Source of the DNA: Acidobacteriota bacterium
GTDB taxonomy: Bacteria; Actinomycetota; Acidimicrobiia; Spongiisociales; UBA5794
Assembly (NCBI GenBank): GCA_004356175.1
Contig: SMXV01000030.1
Coordinates: 1-10,235, forward strand
Direction: 5' to 3'
Length of the DNA stretch: 10,235 nt
Shown here in pieces: positions 1-6,125 of this stretch. Each line of letters opens with the position of its first letter. Positions within the stretch are counted from its first letter, which is position 1. The notes beneath the pieces were generated by a model. It made no database searches. It worked only from the letters and a program-made list of their open reading frames with translations, and had not been told where the DNA came from. The translations under genes and the position numbers were made by a program.

Positions 1-136
1 CGAACAACGGTGTCATGACAAGGCCGTATCCGAATTCGGCGCACAAATCGTCAAAAACGCGACGCGCGTCTGACCACCATTGAGAATCCGGCGGTAGCAC
101 GTCGTACGTTCCCTTCGGGGCACGGTATTCCGTCAC
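1..136 (-). CDS. hisS: Histidyl-tRNA synthetase, N-terminal part (cut by window edge)
   Basis: Class II aminoacyl-tRNA synthetase that charges tRNA-His in the cytoplasm. Only the first 45 codons are in the window; the frame stays open to base 1. The translation begins MTEYRAPKGTYDVLPPDS, which matches the conserved HisS N-terminus (A/R-x-KGT-x-D-x-LP). It then shows an amphipathic stretch and GYGLVMTPLF (residues 36-45), the start of class II motif 1 with its invariant proline at 43. The start is GTG at 136-134, overlapping the TGA stop of the upstream hydrolase as GTGA, with AGGAG five bases upstream. The hydrolase-hisS pairing is conserved in mycobacteria. The short length is due only to the window edge; nothing indicates a broken gene. 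Confidence rests on the KGTxDxLP signature plus the context. Confidence 0.9.
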   Translation of the reverse strand, partial: MTEYRAPKGTYDVLPPDSQWWSDARRVFDDLCAEFGYGLVMTPLF

Positions 137-789
137 TGCAACTCCTGAAGGAACGGGTTGAGATCGCGTTCAGCGCCGATGGTAGTGCTTGGTCCGTGGC
201 CGGGCAGGACCATTGTCTCGCTGGGCAACGGCAGTACGTAATCTGCCATAGACCTCATCAAGTCGTCGTATGAACCTCCGGGGAGGTCTGTACGTCCTAT
301 TCCGCGTTTGAAAAGTTGGTCCCCACTGAACAAGACTGCTTCCTGCTCGAGATAGAAACAGCAGTGTCCCGGTGTGTGACCGGGCGTGTGCAGCACGCCG
401 AAATCAATTTCCGCAATGGTGAGCGTTTCTTCGTGTTCGAGATCGTTGAATTGGGTTGAAACCAATTCTTCGTCCCCCATCGGAAACGCTGATCCGAGCA
501 GCGCCTGGAGTTGAAGCCGTGGGTGGCGAGCCATATCGATGTCAAGAGGATGCATGTACGCCCTGACGGTTTCTGAGGCAATGCCGTCGACTCCCCCGAC
601 ATGGTCGACGTGACCGTGCGTTACAAGTATCGCAACAGGAGTCAGGTCAAACTTCGCAAGCAGATCACCAACGCCCTCGGGATCGGGCGGTGCATCAACA
701 ACAACTGCAGGTCCACCTCGATCAGGAGCTATCACATACGCATTTGTCTCAAAGTGCCACAACGGAACCGATTCAATCAAGAGAGCCAT
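133..789 (-). CDS. MBL-fold metallohydrolase, glyoxalase II-like
   Basis: A 218-residue cytoplasmic metallo-beta-lactamase-fold hydrolase with no signal peptide. It has the dinuclear metal signature HGHVDH (58-63: H58, H60, D62, H63), then HTPGHTPGH (134-142, H138 the expected ligand), SGD (D157 bridging) and PGHGP (H198). The segment GIGRTDLPGGSYDDL (near 162-176) is typical of the short glyoxalase II-like/YcbL group, which lacks the long C-terminal glutathione-binding domain. Substrate is therefore uncertain: S-lactoyl-thiol or other thioesters are candidates, and in Actinomycetota a mycothiol rather than glutathione adduct would be the guess. The start is the ATG at 789-787, giving MALLIESVPLWHFETNAYVI; a TTG at 828 would add 13 residues that do not look like the family. 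No Shine-Dalgarno precedes the ATG, but a TAnnnT box lies six bases upstream, so the message may be leaderless. The gene sits between rel and hisS, as in mycobacteria. Confidence 0.9.
   Translation of the reverse strand: MALLIESVPLWHFETNAYVIAPDRGGPAVVVDAPPDPEGVGDLLAKFDLTPVAILVTHGHVDHVGGVDGIASETVRAYMHPLDIDMARHPRLQLQALLGSAFPMGDEELVSTQFNDLEHEETLTIAEIDFGVLHTPGHTPGHCCFYLEQEAVLFSGDQLFKRGIGRTDLPGGSYDDLMRSMADYVLPLPSETMVLPGHGPSTTIGAERDLNPFLQELQ
142..146 (-). promoter_or_regulatory. Ribosome binding site of hisS
   Basis: AGGAG on the minus strand lies five bases before the GTG at 136-134, inside the last codons of the hydrolase gene. It decides the GTG as the hisS start and fits translational coupling across the GTGA overlap. 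Confidence 0.75.
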
Positions 790-795
790 CCCGCA

Positions 796-825
796 AAGAT
801 AGACACCCGGGGGACCATGCTTGGG
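796..825 (-). promoter_or_regulatory. Candidate leaderless promoter of the MBL hydrolase gene
   Basis: On the minus strand TATCTT (801-796) fits the -10 pattern TAnnnT and is followed by six bases (TGCGGG) and then the ATG at 789, so transcription would begin at or next to the A of the start codon. Seventeen bases upstream of the -10 lies CCCAAGC (825-819), which is not a good TTGACA match but recurs at the same distance before rel. There is no Shine-Dalgarno in front of this ATG. This is inferred from pattern only. Confidence 0.4.
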
Positions 826-845
826 CAATCGTCATACGTACTACC

Positions 846-889
846 TCGTTTGGTTGTCTGGGGGCGAAGCTCCTCAGACGACCAAACGA
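846..889 (-). terminator. Hairpin across the rel stop codon, possible U-less terminator
   Basis: The minus-strand RNA can form a 9-bp outer stem (UCGUUUGGU with ACCAAACGA), one C/A mismatch, then a 5-bp inner stem (GUCUG with CAGAC) around a 14-base loop. The 5' arm is made of the last rel codons and part of its UGA; the 3' arm lies in the intergenic gap. No U-run follows, so it is not a classical intrinsic terminator. Actinobacteria are known to use stems lacking a U-tract, and the position between rel and the next candidate promoter fits termination or 3'-end protection. The plus-strand fold is slightly better (the mismatch becomes G-U), but no plus-strand gene is seen. Confidence 0.5.
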
Positions 890-3108
890 TACGCGTCGTA
901 GACGCCGTCGATGTCTCGCAGGCTGGCGAGGACTCCCTCAAGTGCTTGTTTGTCGGAGAGTTCAATCTCGTAGCGGAGAAGGGCGATTCGGTCACGGCCG
1001 GTGACGGACGAGGATGCGTGGATGTTGGCACCAGAGTCTGAAAGTCCTGCTGTCACGTCTCGCAGTAGACGGGCCCTGTCGAGCGCTTCCACCTGGATCC
1101 AAACGAAGAACGTTCCAGTCTGTTCCGCAGCCCACGCAACGTCGACCATGCGTTCGGGTTGATCGTTCAGGCTGAGAATGTTGCCGCAGTCGGCCCTGTG
1201 GACGGACACACCCCGACCGACCGTGACGAACCCAACGATGTCGTCGCCGGGAACCGGCCCACAACACTTTGCCATTCGCACCAGCATGTCCTCGAAGCCC
1301 TCGACAACAATGCCTCCCGCCATCTGGTGCCGTCTCTTGTGGGGAACGGGCAACCGTTCAGCAATGACTGCCTCGGCCGAATCGTCCGGCTGAAGCTCGC
1401 GAAGCACCCGCTGAGACACCGATTGTGGACTTGTTCGGCTTTCACCGACAGACATGTACAAACCAGCTACATCCTCGAACCCGAGCCGGTGGGCGGCGGC
1501 TTCGAGTTCGGTATCAATGCCGCTGAGAGGCAAGCCGTCGCGTCTGAGGGCCTTGATGACAGCTTCTTTCCCGTCCACGAGAGCATTCTCTCTCTGCTCG
1601 CGAGAGAACCATGCTTTGATCTTCGCAGTGGCACGGGACGACTTCACGAACTCAAGCCAGTCCCGGGACGGATGCGCGTCCTGGGCCTTCGAGGTGATGA
1701 TCTCGACGATGTCGCCAGACTCAAGTCGGGTGGAGAGCGGCACAAGTCGACCGTTGACTCTCGCTCCTGAGCACCGGTGTCCCACATCGGTGTGGATGCG
1801 GTACGCGAAGTCCACTGGGGTCGCTTTCCGCGGGAGAACCTTCACCTCTCCGGTCGGGGTCAGCGCGAATACCTCGTCCTGGTAGAGATCGAGTTTCAGT
1901 GTCGCGAGGAAGTCTTCCGGACTCACGGCATCGTCCTGCATTTCGCGAATATCCTCAACCACGAGTAGATCGTCTTCTTCGCTGCCGTCTTCTTTGTAGC
2001 GCCAGTGCGCAGCGATACCGCCCTCCGCACGGTCATGCATCTCGTGCGTACGGATCTGTACCTCAAGGGGCTTGCCGTCTCGGCCAACAACGGTCGTGTG
2101 AATCGACTCGTAAAAATTGAACTTTGGAGAAGCGATGTAGTCCTTGAATCGGCCCTGTATCGGAGGCCAGATGGAGTGCACGATGCCGAGTGCGGCGTAA
2201 CAACCCTTGACATCCTTCACGATGACGCGGATCCCGATGAGATCGTGGATATCCTCGAATGCAAGCCCGGAAGCAACCATCTTTCGATAAATGGAGTAGA
2301 GATGTTTCGGTCGTCCGGTTATCTTGGCAGTGATGTCGTTCGTTGACAATACGGTCGCCAGGTCATCGATGACGGTGTCAATATATGCTGCACGCTCGGG
2401 CGATCGTGCAGCAACTTTCGCCTCGATCTCTGCCTTCGGGCCTGGATAGAGGATGCCAAAACACGTCTCCTCCATTTCGTGCTTGATCTCCTGCATGCCG
2501 AGGCGGTGGGCGAGCGGTGCGTACACGTCCAACGTTTCGAGCGCGACTCTTCGCTGCTTCTCTTCGGGAAGCGGGTCGATGGTCCGAATGTTGTGCGTAC
2601 GGTCGGCCAGTTTGATTACGAGCACACGAATGTCTTTTGCCATCGCTACAGCCATCTTGCGAATGGTCGCGGCTTGCGCGTGTTCTCTGCTCGAGAACTT
2701 GATCTTGTCCAGCTTTGTTACACCATCTATCAGCAGCGTCACCTCATCGCCAAAGTCTGCAGTGATACGCTCGAGCGTCAGGTCGGTGTCCTCAACGGTG
2801 TCATGCAAAAGAGCGGCTGACAGTGTTGCTTCGTCCATACCGTAGTCGGCAAGTATCTCCGCAACCGCGAGCGGATGGACTATGTACGGGTCGCCTGTGG
2901 CCCTGTTCTGCCCCTGGTGTTGCTCCACAGCAACCGCATACGCTGCCTCAATTTGTTGAGTGTCGCCGGAAGGATGTGCCTCGATGTAGGTGTCGGCGAT
3001 ATCTGCGAACATCTCATCGGGTGTGCGACCATGAACGGCAGGGTCAACAAAACTCAGACCGCGGTCGGAAGCTGGAGCTGTGTCAACGGAGTCGGTGTTG
3101 TTGCCCAT
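874..3108 (-). CDS. rel: Bifunctional (p)ppGpp synthetase/hydrolase (Rel)
   Basis: Full-length RelA/SpoT-family enzyme (744 residues) that makes (p)ppGpp from ATP and GTP/GDP on stalled ribosomes and also degrades it. The N-terminal HD hydrolase domain (about 55-200) keeps H78, HDTVED (102-107) and D169 of KLADRTHN, so hydrolysis should be active. The synthetase domain (about 260-370) has GRPKHLYSIYRK, DLIGIR (D289), RFKD (320-323, the RxKD type typical of bifunctional Rel rather than the ExDD of RelA), NFYESIHTTV and EVQIRT (E349). The TGS domain spans about 411-474 (VFALTPTGEVKVLP, DFAYRIHTDVG). The zinc-finger/CC domain has C615, C616, H637 and C641, and an ACT domain ends the protein (about 667-744). 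The start ATG lies nine bases after the secF stop and has no clear Shine-Dalgarno; TAGAAT six bases before it suggests possible leaderless transcription. Mycobacteria have apt between secF and rel, but it is missing here. Confidence 0.97.
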   Translation of the reverse strand: MGNNTDSVDTAPASDRGLSFVDPAVHGRTPDEMFADIADTYIEAHPSGDTQQIEAAYAVAVEQHQGQNRATGDPYIVHPLAVAEILADYGMDEATLSAALLHDTVEDTDLTLERITADFGDEVTLLIDGVTKLDKIKFSSREHAQAATIRKMAVAMAKDIRVLVIKLADRTHNIRTIDPLPEEKQRRVALETLDVYAPLAHRLGMQEIKHEMEETCFGILYPGPKAEIEAKVAARSPERAAYIDTVIDDLATVLSTNDITAKITGRPKHLYSIYRKMVASGLAFEDIHDLIGIRVIVKDVKGCYAALGIVHSIWPPIQGRFKDYIASPKFNFYESIHTTVVGRDGKPLEVQIRTHEMHDRAEGGIAAHWRYKEDGSEEDDLLVVEDIREMQDDAVSPEDFLATLKLDLYQDEVFALTPTGEVKVLPRKATPVDFAYRIHTDVGHRCSGARVNGRLVPLSTRLESGDIVEIITSKAQDAHPSRDWLEFVKSSRATAKIKAWFSREQRENALVDGKEAVIKALRRDGLPLSGIDTELEAAAHRLGFEDVAGLYMSVGESRTSPQSVSQRVLRELQPDDSAEAVIAERLPVPHKRRHQMAGGIVVEGFEDMLVRMAKCCGPVPGDDIVGFVTVGRGVSVHRADCGNILSLNDQPERMVDVAWAAEQTGTFFVWIQVEALDRARLLRDVTAGLSDSGANIHASSSVTGRDRIALLRYEIELSDKQALEGVLASLRDIDGVYDAYRLVV

Positions 3109-3114
3109 ATGGCA

Positions 3115-3144
3115 ATTCTACCGACGCTTCCGCCTTTGCTTGGG
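3115..3144 (-). promoter_or_regulatory. Candidate leaderless promoter of rel
   Basis: On the minus strand TAGAAT (3120-3115) matches TATAAT at five of six positions and is followed by six bases (TGCCAT) and the rel ATG at 3108. The first three bases of the box are the secF stop codon TAG. CCCAAGC (3144-3138) lies 17 bases upstream, inside the basic tail codons of secF. It is not a consensus -35, but the same heptamer at the same spacing precedes the MBL gene. No Shine-Dalgarno is visible between secF and rel, although coupling from secF remains an alternative. Confidence 0.4.
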
Positions 3145-4149
3145 AGGTCTTGCTACGGCCGACTTCGAGGGTGCAACAGCTGGTGCTTCGGTCTGTTCGA
3201 CCTTGGCCACAACTCGAGCCGGTTCGGATCCCTTCCCAAGCCGCAACGCGCGTTGCTGCCACTCTGGCTCGCTCTCCTTCCAGCGCGCCAGCACAGGCGC
3301 CGCGACGAATATTGACGAGTAGGTACCAATCGCGATGCCGATGAAGAGTGCCAAAGCGAATTCTTTCAGAGTTTCTGCCCCAAGAGCAAGAAATCCGACG
3401 AGCAGGAGCGAACCGACCGGCAGCAGCGACGTGAGTGATGTATTGATCGAACGCATGAGCACTTGGTTCATGGAGAGGTTCACGATCCCGGAAATGGTCG
3501 ACTGATCGTGGAGCAACTGGGTGTTCTCCTTCACCTTTTCAAACACAACAACGGTGTCATACAGCGAATATCCGAGGATCGTCAGAATCGCGATGATCGT
3601 GGAAGGAGTGACCAGGAATCCTGCGAGCGCGTACAGGCCACCTGTGATGACGAGGTCGTGCAACAACGCAATGAGTGCTGCGACGGCCATTTTCCACTCA
3701 AACCGCCACGTGATGAATAACGCGATCACGATGAGGAACACGACGAGTGCCTGAATCGCCTTGCGAGTGACCTCTGCGCCAAAGGTCGGACCAACGGCCG
3801 AAACGTTTGCGTTGTTGATGTCGGACCCTGCCGCCTCGGTGACCGCTACAACGAGAACGTCCATTTCATCTGCATCAAGCGACTCTGTTTGCACAAGAAT
3901 GAAACCGTCACCGGTGACCTGAACACGAGCGTCCGCGTATCCGACGTCACGTAGGTCAGCCCGTACCTCTTCGACTGTGACATCGGCGTTGTTCTCCACC
4001 GAGATGATCACTCCACCTGTGAAGTCAATACTGAGGTTGAAAGGGCGCACGACCATCAAGAGGACGGAAGCCGCAACGAATATGGAGCTTACAACGAGTG
4101 TCTTTTTGGAAATCCCAACGAAGTCGAAGGCCGTTTCGCCGCGGTACAT
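3118..4149 (-). CDS. secF: Protein translocase subunit SecF
   Basis: Inner-membrane RND-family subunit that works with SecD to draw secreted proteins through SecYEG using the proton gradient. It has 343 residues, the usual size for a separate actinobacterial SecF. It starts with a cytoplasmic segment, TM1 (about 17-34), the signature IDFTGG (41-46) and an extracytoplasmic domain (about 47-128), followed by five predicted membrane segments (roughly 130-148, 153-177, 182-203, 238-258, 262-286). GYSLYDTVVVFEKVKEN (193-209) and SINTSLTSLLPV (234-245) are the conserved membrane motifs, with D198 in the position of the conserved acidic residue. The cytoplasmic tail is long (about 287-343) and ends in a very basic run, PPKQRRKRR. 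The ATG lies 12 bases after the secD stop; AGAAGG directly abuts it, too close for ideal pairing, so coupling to secD is likely. Confidence 0.96.
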   Translation of the reverse strand: MYRGETAFDFVGISKKTLVVSSIFVAASVLLMVVRPFNLSIDFTGGVIISVENNADVTVEEVRADLRDVGYADARVQVTGDGFILVQTESLDADEMDVLVVAVTEAAGSDINNANVSAVGPTFGAEVTRKAIQALVVFLIVIALFITWRFEWKMAVAALIALLHDLVITGGLYALAGFLVTPSTIIAILTILGYSLYDTVVVFEKVKENTQLLHDQSTISGIVNLSMNQVLMRSINTSLTSLLPVGSLLLVGFLALGAETLKEFALALFIGIAIGTYSSIFVAAPVLARWKESEPEWQQRALRLGKGSEPARVVAKVEQTEAPAVAPSKSAVARPPKQRRKRR

Positions 4150-4161
4150 CCTTCTGAACGC

Positions 4162-5703
4162 TCATGCTGGCACCTCAACCTTCGCAACGTCTTTGGCCGT
4201 GTCGGTGCCACCCATAGCTCCTCGGATGGAGAAGCGACCACCTTTTCCGAGTGGGCCTCGTACGAGGAGGTACGCAGCAGATCGTGTGAAGTAGTACGCG
4301 ACGGTCACATCGATCACGGTCGCGAGGCCAAGTGTCAACGCGAATCCTTTGACCTGGCCAACGGCAAGTATGAACAGAAGAATCGCAGCGAGGAATGTGA
4401 CGGTGTCGCCGGTGAGAATGGTCCGGAAGGCACCTTCGAAGGCGTGTGACACCGACGGTTTCAGGGCACGTCCGGACCGGACCTCCTCCTTGATACGTTC
4501 GAAATACACGATGTAGGAGTCGAGTGTTATCCCGACCGACACGATGACACCCGTAACTCCGGCAAGGGTCAACGTCGTGCCCTGGGTCTGACCAAGAAGG
4601 ATGATCGCGCCAAGCAGCAGGGATCCGAAGACGCTTAACCCGACGATGGCTATGAGGCCGAGGGAACGGTAGTAGAGAAGCATGTATGCCGCAACGAGCA
4701 GCAGACCGGCAAGGCCAGCGAACAGCCCAGCTTTGAGGCTGTCTGCGCCAAGTGTTGCAGACACCGACTCCACCCGTTCACGCTCGAATGTTGTGGGCAG
4801 AGCTCCATATCGGAGCAACGCAGCAAGGTCCTGGGCGTCCTGTTCGGCGTCCTCGCCGCTTCCTACGGTGATGATCACCGCGTTCGGATCAAGACCCTCG
4901 CTTGAGGAGACTTCAGGCGCGACACTCGGTGCCGAGAACACCACTCCATCAACGACGATTGCAAGCTGCCTGCGCAGATCACCGGGCGGAAAGCTGGCGA
5001 GGTAGGCGGTTGATGTTCTGAACTTCTCGCCACCTTCAGATGTGAAGTCCGGTACGACAACCCACTGCCCCCCGAAGCCAGACGAAGTGAACTGTGCGCG
5101 GGCATCCACAATGTCGGAGCCAGTTGGGAACTCGATCACTTCGCCATTCTGGAACTCGACGGTGATACCACCAACCTCATAGACCCTCGGAGTGTCGGTC
5201 TCGGTCAGGAAGGAACGATTGTCGATGTCGTCAACCATGGATATGCCGGTTGCTGGATCGGTGGGGTTGAGGGGGTCAAGTAGTGGATTCGACGTTGGCA
5301 CACCACCGGGAAACGTGTTGGAAGGATCAAAGATGGCAGGAGATGCTGGATACTCACCAAGAACCGGTCGAAAGGACAATTCGCCTGTCGTACCGACGGC
5401 CTCAAGTGCCCGTTCACGGTCGTCAACGCCGGGGAGCTGGACGACGATTGCTCTATCTCCCACTACTGCAACTTCGGGTTCCTGTACTCCGCCGAGGTTC
5501 TCGACCCTGCGCCGCATGATGTCAGCCGCGGCTTCGAGCGTCGCTGCATCGGTGCCCTCGGGCGCAACAAGAGTTATCGCGAAACCGCCCTGAAGGTCAA
5601 GCCCGAGCTTGGGCGACCATCCAAGACCGAGCATGAGCGCAAGGGACCCCCACGCAATCGAAATAGTGACAATGAGCGTTATCCACGCCTTTTTCGTGGT
5701 CAC
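4162..5703 (-). CDS. secD: Protein translocase subunit SecD
   Basis: Inner-membrane partner of SecF in the Sec holotranslocon (513 residues). TM1 (about 7-28) is followed by the signature LGLDLQGG (33-40) and a large extracytoplasmic P1 domain (about 30-320). Its DIMRRRVENLGGVQEPEV repeat and a Pro/Asn/Thr-rich linker (about 115-175) resemble actinobacterial SecDs. Five membrane segments follow (roughly 322-344, 347-370, 376-400, 425-447, 451-475). The fourth-segment motif GITLDSYIVYFERIKEE carries the proton-relay aspartate at D395; the usual VDANV is replaced by LDSYI, as in mycobacterial-type proteins. DTVTFLAA and GQVKGFALTLGLATVID complete the family pattern. The start is GTG at 5703-5701, overlapping the yajC stop as GTGA; GAGGA lies nine bases upstream. 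No other in-frame start precedes TM1. Confidence 0.97.
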   Translation of the reverse strand: MTTKKAWITLIVTISIAWGSLALMLGLGWSPKLGLDLQGGFAITLVAPEGTDAATLEAAADIMRRRVENLGGVQEPEVAVVGDRAIVVQLPGVDDRERALEAVGTTGELSFRPVLGEYPASPAIFDPSNTFPGGVPTSNPLLDPLNPTDPATGISMVDDIDNRSFLTETDTPRVYEVGGITVEFQNGEVIEFPTGSDIVDARAQFTSSGFGGQWVVVPDFTSEGGEKFRTSTAYLASFPPGDLRRQLAIVVDGVVFSAPSVAPEVSSSEGLDPNAVIITVGSGEDAEQDAQDLAALLRYGALPTTFERERVESVSATLGADSLKAGLFAGLAGLLLVAAYMLLYYRSLGLIAIVGLSVFGSLLLGAIILLGQTQGTTLTLAGVTGVIVSVGITLDSYIVYFERIKEEVRSGRALKPSVSHAFEGAFRTILTGDTVTFLAAILLFILAVGQVKGFALTLGLATVIDVTVAYYFTRSAAYLLVRGPLGKGGRFSIRGAMGGTDTAKDVAKVEVPA

Positions 5704-6023
5704 TCCTGGTTGTCCTCAAGCTTTTCGGCTACGGCCCGCTTGACAATTCTGAGGTGTTGACCACCAATATCGAGTGTGAACTCTTCATCCTTCTCTGCAA
5801 CGACGGTGCCAATGATCCCACCGATGGTGCGAACCTCATCGCCTACCCCAATGGCTGACCGCATCTTGTCAAGACGCTTGTGGCGGCGCCTCTGCGGAAG
5901 AATCAGCAAGACGTAGAACAGGCCGCCCATGATCAGCAGCGGAAACAGGAACGCCAGTGCGCTGCTACCGCCAGTGCTTGCTTGCGCAATGCTCAATCCC
6001 GAATGCATGCTGACTTGAATCAT
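5700..6023 (-). CDS. yajC: Preprotein translocase accessory subunit YajC
   Basis: Small single-span membrane protein that associates with SecDF. From the ATG at 6023-6021 it is 107 residues, the normal family size. A short N-terminus leads to one membrane segment (about 22-42, SALAFLFPLLIMGGLFYVLL), then the conserved ILPQRRRHKR (41-50) at the cytoplasmic face. The cytoplasmic domain has GDEVRTIGGIIGTV (61-74) and a charged end. This start has GGAGG five bases upstream. The open frame extends to an ATG at 6098 (132 residues), but that start has only AGG abutting it and would add a hydrophilic N-terminus unusual for YajC. The 102-base gap back to tgt contains a lone TTGACA (6076-6071) with no -10 partner, and I see nothing else in it. 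Confidence 0.92.
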   Translation of the reverse strand: MIQVSMHSGLSIAQASTGGSSALAFLFPLLIMGGLFYVLLILPQRRRHKRLDKMRSAIGVGDEVRTIGGIIGTVVAEKDEEFTLDIGGQHLRIVKRAVAEKLEDNQE

Positions 6024-6028
6024 GGGGG

Positions 6029-6033
6029 CCTCC
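6029..6033 (-). promoter_or_regulatory. Ribosome binding site deciding the yajC start
   Basis: GGAGG on the minus strand, five bases (CCCCC) before the ATG at 6023-6021. It is the strongest Shine-Dalgarno in the window and favours the 107-residue YajC over the 132-residue alternative. Confidence 0.8.
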
Positions 6034-6125
6034 GCAATGGACCGTGTGTCCGCCTGGATTTCTGGGAGAGTGTCAACCATCGGAGCTGTCCAAGCCATCC
6101 TCGACCGCCAAAACTCGCCGTAATG

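Noticed and set aside
790..828. TTG-initiated N-terminal extension of the MBL hydrolase
   Set aside because: The 13 extra residues are Pro/Gly-rich and unlike the family, with no Shine-Dalgarno at the TTG.
601..1041. Plus-strand frame spanning the rel/MBL gap
   Set aside because: It overlaps the ends of both real genes and the hairpin; low-complexity composition and no domain features.
1159..1770. 203-codon plus-strand open frame
   Set aside because: It is antisense to the rel TGS/CC-domain region; no family motif, start signal or independent support.
5607..5613. Third copy of heptamer CCCAAGC (minus strand)
   Set aside because: It lies in secD codons for Pro-Lys-Leu with no gene start downstream; noted as a caution against over-reading the other two copies.
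6071..6076. Perfect TTGACA (minus strand) in the tgt/yajC gap
   Set aside because: No acceptable -10 box lies 15-19 bases downstream, so a promoter call is not supported.
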